DNA of 33,910 bases from Chloroflexota bacterium (GCA_017853275.1 JAFMJV010000025.1:1-33910), one strand, 5' to 3'. Shown: positions 14,966-23,517, counted from the first letter of the stretch. Numbers and translations are program-made. Notes: generated by a model not told the origin, from the letters alone.

Positions 14966-14977
14966 TAGAACGTTCAA
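14966..14977. promoter_or_regulatory. LacI-type operator O4, tandem pair, left half
   Basis: TAGAACGTTCAA carries the GAACGTTC core. It abuts O5 without a gap, so the two centres are 12 bases apart, roughly one helical turn, allowing two dimers on nearly the same face. The site begins about +4 relative to the predicted transcription start. Confidence 0.7.
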
Positions 14978-14989
14978 GTGAACGTTCCA
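14978..14989. promoter_or_regulatory. LacI-type operator O5, tandem pair, right half
   Basis: GTGAACGTTCCA carries the GAACGTTC core and directly follows O4. It also reads as an in-frame GTG start (M-N-V-P) for the binding-protein gene, but the signal peptide and a strong ribosome binding site favour ATG 15044. Confidence 0.7.
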
Positions 14990-15043
14990 GCCCGTCGGGG
15001 CGGACGCCCACGGCGATCGGGAAGGAAGAGGAGGAGGTCGCAC

Positions 15044-16153
15044 ATGGTTCCCATCGGAGGTCGCCTGCGCCTCGGTGCCGTCGCCGGCGCGACGGCGATG
15101 ATCGTCTCCCTCGTGGGTGGCACCGGGGTGGTCGCCCAGGACGCCGGCGCGCTCCTGCCGGACAAGGGGAGCGTCACGATCCTCACCTGGGAGGGCTACC
15201 ACGACCAGGCAGCCCTGGACGCGTACTCCGCGGCGACGGGCGTCACGGTCACCCAGATCACCGCGGGCTCCGTGGACGAGATGTTCGCGCGCGCCCAGAG
15301 CTCGATCGGCCAGATCGACCTCGTCTACTTCGACGCCGGGAACATCGTGCGCTACCACGATGCCGGTCTCCTCCAGGGGGTGGACCCGTCGCTCATCCCG
15401 AATGTCGCGAATATCGCGCCGGGGCTTCCCTGGCAGGAGGCCGAGGCGCTCGACGGCGTGATCTACGGGATCCCCTACAACTGGGGGACCCAGCCGCTGA
15501 TGTGGAGCATCGAGGCCTTCCCCGAGCCGCCGACGAGCTGGAAGGTCCTCTGGGATCCGGCCTACGCGGGCAAGGTGACCCTCCCCGACGATTCGTATGT
15601 CGGTATCCCGATGGTGGCCCTCGCGGAGGGGATCGCGGATCCGTACAACCTCGACGACGCCGGCTTCGAGACGGTCCGCGCCTCGCTCGCCGCGCTCCGC
15701 CCGAACCTGCGCACCCTGACCACCGGCTTCAATGACGCGCAGAACCTCTACGCCACCGGTGAGGTCGTGGTGGGGTACTGCCAGAACGTGGCGGTCGTCA
15801 ACGCGCTGAACGCGGATGGCGTCCGTTTCGCTTACGGCTACCCGGAGGAGGGCACCCCCTTCTGGATCGACGGCGCGATGATGCTCACCGGTGGCAACCG
15901 GCAGGAGGTCTACGACTTCATCGACCACACCCTCGGGGTGGAGTGGCAGGCCGCGTTCGTCACGGCGACCGGCAACGCCGGGATCCTGGACTATGCGGTC
16001 GCCGCCGAGCATGTCCCCGCCGAGGTCCTGGACGCCACCGAGGTGAAGAACCTCAGCGATCCGGACTTCTGGGCCGCGATGTCCCCCCTCGTCACGCCGA
16101 ACCGGTTCGACGAGCGGATCGCGGTCTGGAACGAGTTCAAGGCCGGTTCCTGA
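15044..16153 (+). CDS. potD: PotD-type ABC importer solute-binding protein
   Basis: Exported binding protein of the spermidine/putrescine-binding (PotD) family, 369 residues. A Sec signal peptide occupies about residues 1-31 (positive start GGRLRLG, hydrophobic core, cleavage after VVA before QDAG); there is no lipobox Cys, so it should be released as a soluble protein. PotD-like landmarks include VTILTWEGYHD, QIDLVYFDAGN, IPYNWGTQPLMW, VGYCQN and TPFWIDGAMML. The last keeps the Trp and Asp that contact an amine in PotD. ATG 15044 is preceded by GGAGGAGG. First gene of an operon with the ATPase and both permeases. The potD symbol marks family only: the LacI-type operators and glycosidase neighbours suggest an amine-bearing sugar or other opine-like ligand rather than free polyamine. 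Confidence 0.88.
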   Translation: MVPIGGRLRLGAVAGATAMIVSLVGGTGVVAQDAGALLPDKGSVTILTWEGYHDQAALDAYSAATGVTVTQITAGSVDEMFARAQSSIGQIDLVYFDAGNIVRYHDAGLLQGVDPSLIPNVANIAPGLPWQEAEALDGVIYGIPYNWGTQPLMWSIEAFPEPPTSWKVLWDPAYAGKVTLPDDSYVGIPMVALAEGIADPYNLDDAGFETVRASLAALRPNLRTLTTGFNDAQNLYATGEVVVGYCQNVAVVNALNADGVRFAYGYPEEGTPFWIDGAMMLTGGNRQEVYDFIDHTLGVEWQAAFVTATGNAGILDYAVAAEHVPAEVLDATEVKNLSDPDFWAAMSPLVTPNRFDERIAVWNEFKAGS

Positions 16154-16165
16154 CCGACCGACCCC

Positions 16166-17248
16166 GTGATCGCGAGCACGGACGCGGTCGTCGCGCTGGA
16201 CGGCGTGACGAAGCGTTACCCAGGGCAGGCCGCTCCCGCCGTCGACGGCGTGGACCTGGCGATCCGGCAGGGGGAGTTCTTCTCCCTGCTCGGTCCCAGC
16301 GGGTCCGGCAAGACCTCCTGCCTGCGGATGATCGCGGGGTTCGAGCGCCCATCGGAAGGGCGGGTCCTCCTTGACGGCATCGACGTCTCGGGGGTGCCGC
16401 CCTACCGCCGGGATGTCAACACCGTCTTCCAGGGCTACGCCCTCTTCCCCCACATGACGGTCGCCGAGAACGTCGCCTACCCGCTCCGGATGGCCCGCCG
16501 TCCCCGGCCGGAGATCACCGCCCGTGTCGGCGAGGTGCTCGGGCAGGTCGAGATGACGGGCTTCGAGTCCCGGCTCCCGCACCAGCTCTCCGGTGGCCAG
16601 CGCCAGCGCGTGGCCCTCGCCCGCGCGCTCGCCGGCCGGCCGCGTCTCCTCCTCCTGGATGAGCCGCTCGGCGCCCTGGACCTGCAGCTCCGCCAGCAGA
16701 TGCAGCGCGTCCTCAAGCACCTCCAGGAGCAGGTCGGGATCACCTTCGTCTATGTCACCCACGACCAGGGTGAGGCGCTCTCGATGTCCGACCGTCTCGC
16801 GGTCATGGCGCGTGGCCGGATCGAGCAGCTCGGGACGCCGCGCGATGTCTACTACCGTCCGGCCACCCCGTTCGTGGCGAGCTTCATCGGGAAGACGAAC
16901 CTCCTTCACGGTTCCGTGGCTGCCGGCGACGCCGGGTCATCCGCCTTCCGCTGTGCCGATCTCGTCATCCCCGTCGCCGGCGATGACCCGGCCGGACCCG
17001 CGACCTACTCCCTGCGCTACGAGGCGGTCCAGGTCGCGGCCCCGCCCCGGAGCGGCGAGGTCCGGCTCGAGGCGGACGTGGAGGAGGTCGTCTTCCTCGG
17101 CGAGAGCGCGGAGATCGTCACCCGGGTCGGGGGGGTCCGGATCGTCGGCCGTGCGCCGGGGACCGGAAGCCTCGCGCTCGGCACGGGGGACCGCGTCCCG
17201 GTGGCCTTCCTCCCCGCGGACCTCGTCCGGCTCCATGAGCAGGCATGA
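16166..17248 (+). CDS. potA: PotA-type ABC importer ATP-binding protein
   Basis: Cytoplasmic ATPase subunit that powers the importer, 360 residues. Walker A GPSGSGKTS lies at about 42-50, the Q-loop in NTVFQGYALFPHMT, the signature LSGGQRQRVALARAL near 141-155, Walker B LLLLDEPLGALD near 162-173, and the H-loop in VYVTHDQGEAL. A C-terminal TOBE-type beta domain occupies about 245-355, as in PotA and MalK. The GTG start has no strong Shine-Dalgarno, only 12 bases separate it from the previous stop, and its own stop overlaps the next ATG. The downstream MalE/F/G-type importer lacks an ATPase gene, so this subunit might serve both systems. Confidence 0.93.
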   Translation: MIASTDAVVALDGVTKRYPGQAAPAVDGVDLAIRQGEFFSLLGPSGSGKTSCLRMIAGFERPSEGRVLLDGIDVSGVPPYRRDVNTVFQGYALFPHMTVAENVAYPLRMARRPRPEITARVGEVLGQVEMTGFESRLPHQLSGGQRQRVALARALAGRPRLLLLDEPLGALDLQLRQQMQRVLKHLQEQVGITFVYVTHDQGEALSMSDRLAVMARGRIEQLGTPRDVYYRPATPFVASFIGKTNLLHGSVAAGDAGSSAFRCADLVIPVAGDDPAGPATYSLRYEAVQVAAPPRSGEVRLEADVEEVVFLGESAEIVTRVGGVRIVGRAPGTGSLALGTGDRVPVAFLPADLVRLHEQA

Positions 17249-18126
17249 GCGCCGCGATCCCTGCGCCGCGCACCTCCCGGGGATGGTCGTTCCCGCGCCG
17301 TCTCGCCCTCGTGCCGATCGGGCTCTACGCCCTCGTCCTCGTCGCGCTCCCGAACCTCCTTCTCATCGTCTACAGCCTGTGGGGGATGGAGGAGGGCCGG
17401 CTCGTCCGGTCGCTCTCGCTGGACAACTACCTCGATATCCTCGGCTCGCGGGTGCCACGGGAGCTCCTCCTGCGCACGATCCTCACCGCGCTCGGGGCGG
17501 CGCTCCTCGCCACGCTCGTCGCCTACCCGATGGCCTGGTTCGTGGTACGCCGGCTCTCGCGGGCGCGCCTGCTCGTTCTCATCCTCGTCGTCGTCCCGCT
17601 CTGGATCAGCTACCTCGTCCGGGTCTACGCCTGGAAGATCATCCTCGGCGACCAGGGGGTGATCAACACCGCGCTGACAGGGATCGGCGTGCTGGACGAG
17701 CCGCTCGGGTTCCTTCTCTACTCGCGTTTCGCGGTCTTCCTCACCCTCACCTACGTCTCGATCCCGTTCGTCTTCGTGGCCGCCTACGCCGCCCTGGAGC
17801 GGATCCCGAAACCGCTGTTCGAGGCGGCCGCGGATGGGGGCGCATCGCCGTGGCGCACCTTCACGACGGTCGTCTGGCCGCTCTCCCGGCAGGGGGCCGC
17901 CATCGGGTTCGCGCTTGCCCTGCTCATCTGCGTCGGGGACTACCTGACTCCGGCGCTCGTGGGCGGGATGGACGGGACGATGTTCGGGAACCTGATCGTC
18001 TCCGAGTTCGGCCTGGCGAACGACTGGCCCCGGGGCGCCGCCCTCTCGATCCTCATGCTCCTCAGCACGGGGCTCCTCCTCGCGCTCGTCGCGCGGATCA
18101 CGCGCACGGAGGGCGTCCTTGAGTAG
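17245..18126 (+). CDS. potB: PotB-type ABC importer permease
   Basis: Inner-membrane permease subunit, 293 residues, with about six transmembrane helices. The cytoplasmic EAA loop reads LFEAAADGGASPWRTF and fits the consensus EAA---G---------I-LP, which docks on the ATPase. IPFVFVAAYAALERIPKPL just before it is typical of PotB. The ATG overlaps the potA-like stop by 4 bases, and its own stop lies 8 bases inside the next gene. It forms a heterodimeric channel with the product of the next gene. Confidence 0.92.
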   Translation: MSAAIPAPRTSRGWSFPRRLALVPIGLYALVLVALPNLLLIVYSLWGMEEGRLVRSLSLDNYLDILGSRVPRELLLRTILTALGAALLATLVAYPMAWFVVRRLSRARLLVLILVVVPLWISYLVRVYAWKIILGDQGVINTALTGIGVLDEPLGFLLYSRFAVFLTLTYVSIPFVFVAAYAALERIPKPLFEAAADGGASPWRTFTTVVWPLSRQGAAIGFALALLICVGDYLTPALVGGMDGTMFGNLIVSEFGLANDWPRGAALSILMLLSTGLLLALVARITRTEGVLE

Positions 18127-19006
18127 CATCGCCCGTCCCTACCCTGCCGGCCGGCCGCCGCACGCCCGCTCCCTCGGGGAGGGCATCGGCGAGCTCCTTG
18201 CCCGGCTCGGCCTCCTCGCCGTCTTCCTCTTCCTCTACGCGCCGCTCGTCACGATCGCGCTCTTCGCGCTCAACGATTCCACCATCCAGGCCCTCCCGTG
18301 GGCGGGCTTCACGACGCGCTGGTTCGAGGCGCTGCCCGCGGACCGGAGCCTCGTGGCCGCCGTGCGGTTCGGCCTCACCGTGGCGGGGATCACGGTGGTC
18401 GTGGCGAGCATCGTGGGTACCCTCTTCGCCGTCATCCTCCACGGCGTCCGGGGGCGATCCTCCACGGTCCTCCAGGCGGCCATCGTGATCCCCGTCGTGG
18501 TGCCCGGGCTCGTCCTCGGACTCTCGCTCGCGATCACCTTCCGGTCGCTCGGGCTCCAGCCGGGCCTCCTCACCGTGGTCCTCGGCCACCTGACCTTCAC
18601 CGTCCCGATCGTCACCCTCCTCGTCCTCACCCGTCTGAACCGGCTCGACCCCGCGCTCGCGCAGGCCTCCATGGACCTCGGCGCCGGTCCCGTGCGGACG
18701 TTCCTCCACGTCACCTGTCCCCAGATCCGGACCGCGGTCCTGGCTGCCGCGCTCCTCACCCTGACCCTCTCCTTCGACGAGGTGATCGTCACCTACTTCC
18801 TCGTGGGGACCGAGCCGACCCTGCCGGTCCACATCTGGGCGCAGACGCGCTTCGGCTTCACCCCCTCGATCAACGCGGTCGTGACGCTCATCGGCACGTT
18901 GAGCGTCGTCCTCGTCGTCATCGCGCTGCGGATCCTTGAGCGCCGCTCCGGCGCTTCAGGCTCCCCGGCCGCCACGCCCATCGACCATCGGGAGGGAGCT
19001 CCGTGA
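18119..19006 (+). CDS. potC: PotC-type ABC importer permease
   Basis: Second membrane subunit of the importer, 295 residues and about six transmembrane helices. The EAA-like loop reads LAQASMDLGAGPVRTF, with QAS in place of EAA, a change seen in PotC-type subunits, and LSFDEVIVTYFLVG is a typical PotC block. The TTG at 18119 is chosen because GGAGGG lies a few bases upstream and the 8-base overlap with potB fits the operon. The N-terminus is proline-rich before the first helix. The stop overlaps the following GTG by 4 bases, so the epimerase is coupled to the transporter. Confidence 0.91.
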   Translation: MSSIARPYPAGRPPHARSLGEGIGELLARLGLLAVFLFLYAPLVTIALFALNDSTIQALPWAGFTTRWFEALPADRSLVAAVRFGLTVAGITVVVASIVGTLFAVILHGVRGRSSTVLQAAIVIPVVVPGLVLGLSLAITFRSLGLQPGLLTVVLGHLTFTVPIVTLLVLTRLNRLDPALAQASMDLGAGPVRTFLHVTCPQIRTAVLAAALLTLTLSFDEVIVTYFLVGTEPTLPVHIWAQTRFGFTPSINAVVTLIGTLSVVLVVIALRILERRSGASGSPAATPIDHREGAP

Positions 19007-20067
19007 CCGTTCGTGAGGAAGCCTTTGGAGAGGTCGCCGGGCGTCCGGCCCGTGCCTTCCGCCTGGACGGCGGCGCCGGGGTGACCGCCCGCCTCACCGA
19101 CTACGGCGCGCGGCTCACCGAGCTCCACGTTCCGGGCCGGACGGGCGAGACCGCGGACATCGTCCTCGGCTTCGATGACGCCGCCGCCTACGCCGCCTCC
19201 CCGTCGTACTTCGGGGCGACGGTGGGCCGCTACGGGAATCGGATCCGGCGCGGTCGTTTCACCCTCGCGGGCCGCGACCACACCGTGGACTGCAACGAGG
19301 GCCCGAACCACCTTCACGGCGGGCGTGCCGGGTGGGACTCCCGGATCTGGGAGTCCGAGGCGGGGAGCGACGGCCGCTCGATCGTCTTCCGTACCCAGAG
19401 CGCGGATGGCGAGATGGGCTTCCCCGGTGCGTGCGCGATCTCGAGCACCTACCGCCTCGAGGGGACACGCCTGACGATCGTGATGGAGGTGGTCCCGGAC
19501 GCCACGACGATCGTGAACATGGTCCACCACTCCTATTTCAACCTCGCCGGCCACGCCTCGGGCGATGTCCTCGCACAGGAGATGCGCATCGCCGGCGACT
19601 TCTACGTGCCGGTGGACGGGGAGCTCCTCGCGACCGGCGAGATCCTCGCCGTCGCCGGGACCCCCTACGACTTCCGGGAGCGCCACCCGATCGGCCGTGA
19701 CCTTGCAGCCCTCCCGCCCGTGGGGGCCGATGTCTTCCAGGGTGGCGGCGGCTGGGATCACAACTGGTGCCTGCGCGGGATCCCGGATGCCGAGGGCCTG
19801 CGCGACGCGGCGGAGATCCACGACCCGGCCTCCGGACGGACCCTTCGCCTCCGGACCACCGAGCCCGGCCTCCAGATGTACACGGGCGGCTACCTCCACG
19901 ACGGGATCGTGGGGAAGGGCGGCCGGCGCTATCGCCAGTACGCCGGCTTCACGCTCGAGACGCAGCACTTCCCGGACGCCCCGCGGTTCGCCCACTTCCC
20001 GTCCCCCACCGTCCCCGCCGGCCGCACCTACCGGCAGGTGATGGTCTTCGACCTGACCGCCGGATGA
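19003..20067 (+). CDS. galM: Aldose 1-epimerase (galactose mutarotase family)
   Basis: Interconverts alpha and beta anomers of free aldoses in the cytoplasm, 354 residues, close to the usual 340-350. Landmarks are GATVGRYGNRI, the sugar-binding NHLHGG, the catalytic-acid region MVHHSYFNLAGH, VDGELLATGEI, and the general base Glu in FTLETQHFPDAP near the end. GTG 19003 overlaps the permease stop and is preceded by GGGAGGGAG. Being coupled to the importer and regulated with glycosidases, it probably speeds conversion of the anomer released by the alpha-glycosidases to the one used by the next enzyme. The exact sugar is not determined. Confidence 0.93.
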   Translation: MTVREEAFGEVAGRPARAFRLDGGAGVTARLTDYGARLTELHVPGRTGETADIVLGFDDAAAYAASPSYFGATVGRYGNRIRRGRFTLAGRDHTVDCNEGPNHLHGGRAGWDSRIWESEAGSDGRSIVFRTQSADGEMGFPGACAISSTYRLEGTRLTIVMEVVPDATTIVNMVHHSYFNLAGHASGDVLAQEMRIAGDFYVPVDGELLATGEILAVAGTPYDFRERHPIGRDLAALPPVGADVFQGGGGWDHNWCLRGIPDAEGLRDAAEIHDPASGRTLRLRTTEPGLQMYTGGYLHDGIVGKGGRRYRQYAGFTLETQHFPDAPRFAHFPSPTVPAGRTYRQVMVFDLTAG

Positions 20068-20107
20068 CCGGCTCCACCCCGTCCCGTCGCTTAAGGAGGA
20101 TCCTCGG

Positions 20108-20842
20108 ATGTCCCCGCTGAAGGCACTCGTCACCGGCGCATCGTCCGGTGTCGGCATGGCGACCGCTCGCCTCATCCACGCGCGGGGAGGGAGCGTCGCG
20201 CTCGTGGCGCGCCGGGCGGACGCCCTCGCGGCGCTGGCTGCCGAGCTCGGCCCCCGCACCTTCGCCTTCCCCTGCGACGTGAGCGACCCCGCTGCGGTCG
20301 CGCGGACGGTGGAGGCGGCGCATGCCGCGCTCGGCGGGCTCGACCTCGTCGTCAACGCCGCGGGCGTGGACGGTCCGGCATCCCTCGAGGAGATGACGCC
20401 CGAGAAGTGGGCGACCTCGATCGGGATCAACCTCAGCGGCACCTTCTGGGTCGCGCGCGAGGCGGCGCTCCGGATGGAGGAGGGCGGATCGATCGTCAAC
20501 CTCGGCTCGGAGCTCGCGCTCATGGGGATGGGGCTCTACGTGGACTACTGCGCGAGCAAGTTCGGCGTCATCGGGGTGACGAAGGCGATGGCCCACGAGC
20601 TGGCGCCGCGGAAGATCCGCGTGAACGCGATCTGCCCCGGCCCGATCGCCACGCCGATGATGGAGTCCGAGCTCCTCTACTTCCCCGACCCGGAGGCGAC
20701 CCGGATCGCCGCCACGGAGCGCGTGCCGCTGAAGCGCTGGGCGACGCCGGAGGAGATCGCCGAGGTGATCCTCACCCTGGGCGCCACGACCTTCGCCACC
20801 GGATCGGTCTGGTCCGTGGACGGCGGCACGACCGCGATCTGA
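20108..20842 (+). CDS. Short-chain dehydrogenase/reductase (classical SDR)
   Basis: NAD(P)-dependent oxidoreductase, 244 residues, cytoplasmic. The cofactor motif is VTGASSGVGMA near 9-19, NAAG stabilises the sheet, and the catalytic triad is Ser in NLGSELA, Tyr and Lys in YCASK. PGPIATPMM after the active site is typical of classical SDRs. The start has a strong Shine-Dalgarno, AAGGAGGA at 20093-20100, 8 bases before ATG. A 40-base gap follows the epimerase gene. Likely acts on a sugar, sugar acid or polyol; a uronate or ketouronate reductase role beside UxaC is a possibility. Specificity unknown. Confidence 0.9.
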   Translation: MSPLKALVTGASSGVGMATARLIHARGGSVALVARRADALAALAAELGPRTFAFPCDVSDPAAVARTVEAAHAALGGLDLVVNAAGVDGPASLEEMTPEKWATSIGINLSGTFWVAREAALRMEEGGSIVNLGSELALMGMGLYVDYCASKFGVIGVTKAMAHELAPRKIRVNAICPGPIATPMMESELLYFPDPEATRIAATERVPLKRWATPEEIAEVILTLGATTFATGSVWSVDGGTTAI

Positions 20843-20885
20843 CCCACCCCCGAACCCCCCCTGTAGAGACGAAGGAGAACGAACG

Positions 20886-21653
20886 ATGCGCATGGCGAAC
20901 AAGGTCGGTCTCGTCACCGGAGCGGCTTCCGGCCTGGGCGAGGAATCCGCGAAGCTCCTCGCCCGGGAGGGCGCCGCGGTCCTCGTGTGCGATATCGACA
21001 CCGCGAACGGCGAGCGCGTGGCGCGCGAGATCACGGCTGCGGGCGGGACCGCCCGCTTCCGCCACACGGACGTGAGCAAGGAGGCGGAGATCATCCAGGC
21101 GATCGCGGACGTCCGCCGCGAGTGGGGTGGCTTCGACTTCATCCACAACAACGCCGGCGTCCAGCTCGAGAAGCCCCTCCACGAGACCACGACCGAGGAG
21201 TGGGACTGGATCAACACCGTCAACCTGAAGGCGGTCTTCTGGGGCTGCAAGCACGCGGTCCTCGCGATGCGCGAGACGGGCGGCGGCTCGATCGTCAACA
21301 CCGCATCCGCGCTCTCGCTCGTCTCCGACCCGTTCCTCCCCGCCTACACGGCCACGAAGCACGGGGTCCTCGGGATCACCCGCTCCGTCGGCCTGGCCTA
21401 CGCGATCGACGGGATCCGCTGCAACTGCGTCTGCCCCGGGGACATGGAGACGCCGATGATCGTGAAGTACTGGCACGCCACCGGCGACCCGGAGAAGGCG
21501 AAGGCCGAGATGGCCGCCCAGTACCCCGCGAAGAAGATCGGGCACCCGCGCGAGGTCGCCCAGATGGTCCTCTTCCTCGCCTCGGACGAGTCGTCCTACG
21601 TCAACGCGACCTACATGATCGTGGACGGCGGCCTTCTCGCGAAGGTCTACTAG
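20886..21653 (+). CDS. Short-chain dehydrogenase/reductase (classical SDR)
   Basis: Second NAD(P)-dependent SDR, 255 residues. Cofactor motif VTGAASGLGEE near 10-20, a Asp after the second strand in LVCDID that favours NAD over NADP, NNAG, and Ser/Tyr/Lys catalytic residues in NTASALS and YTATK. It ends with MIVDGGLLAKVY. AAGGAG upstream of ATG 20886 serves as ribosome binding site. It is a distant paralogue of the preceding SDR rather than a duplicate: the sequences share only family motifs. Likely a sugar or sugar-acid dehydrogenase. It lies 43 bases after the first SDR and 22 before the flavoprotein. Confidence 0.9.
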   Translation: MRMANKVGLVTGAASGLGEESAKLLAREGAAVLVCDIDTANGERVAREITAAGGTARFRHTDVSKEAEIIQAIADVRREWGGFDFIHNNAGVQLEKPLHETTTEEWDWINTVNLKAVFWGCKHAVLAMRETGGGSIVNTASALSLVSDPFLPAYTATKHGVLGITRSVGLAYAIDGIRCNCVCPGDMETPMIVKYWHATGDPEKAKAEMAAQYPAKKIGHPREVAQMVLFLASDESSYVNATYMIVDGGLLAKVY

Positions 21654-21675
21654 GCGCCGGGGGAGGGGTCACGCG

Positions 21676-23391
21676 ATGGCACCGGGCGCCGGCTACGACG
21701 CGATCGTCATCGGGGCAGGCCACAACGGCCTGATCGCCGCGAACTACCTCGCCGATGCGGGGAAGCGCGTCCTCGTCCTGGAGCGGCGGGTGCGCGTGGG
21801 CGGGGCGACGGTCACCGAGGAGGTGATCCCCGGCTTCCGCGCCTCCGCGTGCTCGTACGTCTCGGGGCTCCTCCACCCGCGGATCCTGGCGGACCTCCGC
21901 CTGGACCGGCACGGGCTCCATCTCTACCAGACGGAGATGGGCGAGGCGAACCTCCTCCGCGACGGGCGCCACGTCTTCCTCTACAACGACCTCTCGCGCA
22001 CGCTCCGGGAGATGGAGCGGAGCATGCCCGGCGAAGGCGACCGGCTCGTGACCTTCGGCCTCCGGCTGGAGCGCTTCGCCGCTCTCACCGGGCAGTGGAT
22101 CCTCTCCTCGGATCCGCCCACCCTGGACGAGGTCTACCGCTCCTTCGCCGATGCCGGCGAGGAGGAGCTGTGGGCGGAGTTCTTCACTCTCAGCGTGGAC
22201 GACCTCCTCGCGCGGAGCTTCACGAACGAGGTCCTGAAGGGCTTCCTCACCTTCCTCGCGATCGTCAGCGTGTGGGGCGGCCCGTATACCCCGGGCTGGG
22301 CCTACGTCTACGGCCACCACGCGACCGGCGAGTACGACGGCCACATGGGCCAGTTCGCCTTCCCGCGCGGCGGGATGGGCGCGATCGCCGAGTCGCTCGC
22401 GACCCGCCTCCGGGCGAAGGGCGGGAGCGTCCGCGTGGAAGCGCCGGTGGAGCGCGTGGTGGTGGAGCGTGGCCGGGCCGTGGGGGTCGTCCTCGCCGGT
22501 GGGGAGGAGCTCCGTGCGCCCCTCGTCCTGAGCAACGCCGACCCGCGCCAGACCTACCTGCGCTTCCTCGACCCGGGGAACCTGCCGGATGCCGTCGTCC
22601 GGCAGGTCTCGCGCTTCGACGAGCGTGGATCCATGGCACGCGTCTTCCTTGCCCTGGACCGGCTCCCGGACTTCGCCGGCCTCCCGGCCGGGGAGGGGCC
22701 GATCCATCGCGGCCTCACCCTCCTCGGCGCGGAGGTGGACGCCTTCCGCCGCGTGGGCGATGCGCAGCTCCGGGGCGAGGTCCCGGACGACTTCCCGATC
22801 GAGTTCATCATCCAGTCCGTCCACGACGACACGATGGCCCCGGCCGGGAAGCACATCCTCTCCACGGGGATCCAGCAGCTCCCCTTCACGCTCAGCGGGA
22901 CGGACTGGGACGCCTTCAAGCCGGTCTTCGAGAAGCGGGTCATCTCCCTCATGGAGACCTACGCACCGGGGATCGGCGCCTCGATCGTGGGCACCCACAC
23001 GATCACGCCGCTCGACCTGGAGCGCGAATACGGGCTCCCCGGCGGGAATATCTTCCACGGTGCGATGACCCTCGGGCAGCTCTTCGCGAACCGCCCGATC
23101 CCCGGCTACGGCTCCTACCGCACGCCGGTCTCCGGGCTCTACCTGTGCGGGGCAGGGACGCATCCGGGTGGCGGCGTGATCGGGGCCCCGGGTCACAACG
23201 CCGCCCACGCCGCGCTCGCGGACGAGGCGGCGGGCGGCTGGACGCCGCGCAGCGGTGCGCGCGGCTCGGGAGCGGTCCGCCGGCCGCTCACGCACCGTCT
23301 CATGTCGCAGCCACGGCTGCGCCGGAGCGCCCTCTGGGCCGCCCGGCAGCCGGGTGTCGGGCGGATCGTCGACCGGATGGGCCGGCGATGA
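21676..23391 (+). CDS. FAD-dependent oxidoreductase, PYROXD2/phytoene-desaturase-like
   Basis: Flavoprotein of 571 residues. The FAD Rossmann motif YDAIVIGAGHNGLIAA is at about 6-21, followed by VLERRVRVGGATVTEE. The second FAD-binding block is at the C-terminus (LYLCGAGTHPGGGVIGAPGHNAA). The length and the C-terminal block match the PYROXD2 group of the amine-oxidase/phytoene-dehydrogenase superfamily better than carotenoid enzymes; no other carotenoid gene is near. A basic tail of about 40 residues follows the FAD domain. ATG 21676 has a GGGAGGGG upstream. Its substrate is unknown. Being among sugar-oxidising genes, it may oxidise a C-N or C-C bond of the imported compound. Confidence 0.85.
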   Translation: MAPGAGYDAIVIGAGHNGLIAANYLADAGKRVLVLERRVRVGGATVTEEVIPGFRASACSYVSGLLHPRILADLRLDRHGLHLYQTEMGEANLLRDGRHVFLYNDLSRTLREMERSMPGEGDRLVTFGLRLERFAALTGQWILSSDPPTLDEVYRSFADAGEEELWAEFFTLSVDDLLARSFTNEVLKGFLTFLAIVSVWGGPYTPGWAYVYGHHATGEYDGHMGQFAFPRGGMGAIAESLATRLRAKGGSVRVEAPVERVVVERGRAVGVVLAGGEELRAPLVLSNADPRQTYLRFLDPGNLPDAVVRQVSRFDERGSMARVFLALDRLPDFAGLPAGEGPIHRGLTLLGAEVDAFRRVGDAQLRGEVPDDFPIEFIIQSVHDDTMAPAGKHILSTGIQQLPFTLSGTDWDAFKPVFEKRVISLMETYAPGIGASIVGTHTITPLDLEREYGLPGGNIFHGAMTLGQLFANRPIPGYGSYRTPVSGLYLCGAGTHPGGGVIGAPGHNAAHAALADEAAGGWTPRSGARGSGAVRRPLTHRLMSQPRLRRSALWAARQPGVGRIVDRMGRR

Positions 23392-23478
23392 CACCCCGGG
23401 ACGTGCGAACGTCACCCCTTGCACGGAGGAGCGCCTATCCCCGACGCTGAGGCCCGACCCACGGATTGATCACGGACC

Positions 23479-23498
23479 GGCCGCCCGCCCGGGCGGCC
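23479..23498 (+). promoter_or_regulatory. Strong hairpin just before the sugar-binding-protein gene
   Basis: GGCCGCCC and GGGCGGCC pair perfectly in an 8-bp all-GC stem around the loop GCCC. The hairpin ends 3 bases before the AGGAGGAG ribosome binding site of the gene at 23518. No T-run follows, so it is not a standard terminator. It may protect the 5' end of a processed message or tune translation. The rest of the 126-base gap after the flavoprotein gene shows no clear promoter. Confidence 0.5.
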
Positions 23499-23517
23499 AC
23501 CAGGAGGAGTGCACCCG

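Noticed and set aside
14978..15043. GTG at 14978 as start of the PotD-type protein
   Set aside because: It would put 22 Arg-rich residues before the signal peptide and read the operator as coding sequence; ATG 15044 has GGAGGAGG upstream.
20093..20105. GAGGATCCTC palindrome overlapping the ribosome binding site of the first SDR
   Set aside because: It has no loop, so it cannot hairpin within one RNA, and short GC-rich palindromes around GGATCC are common here by chance.
21676..23391. Carotenoid desaturase (crtI)
   Set aside because: The C-terminal block and lack of crtB or other carotenoid genes favour the PYROXD2-like group.
23400..23413. GACGTGCGAACGTC as a possible sixth repressor site
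   Set aside because: It lacks the GAACGTTC core; the two arms are separated by four bases, unlike the five operators. It might be a different weak operator, but nothing supports it.
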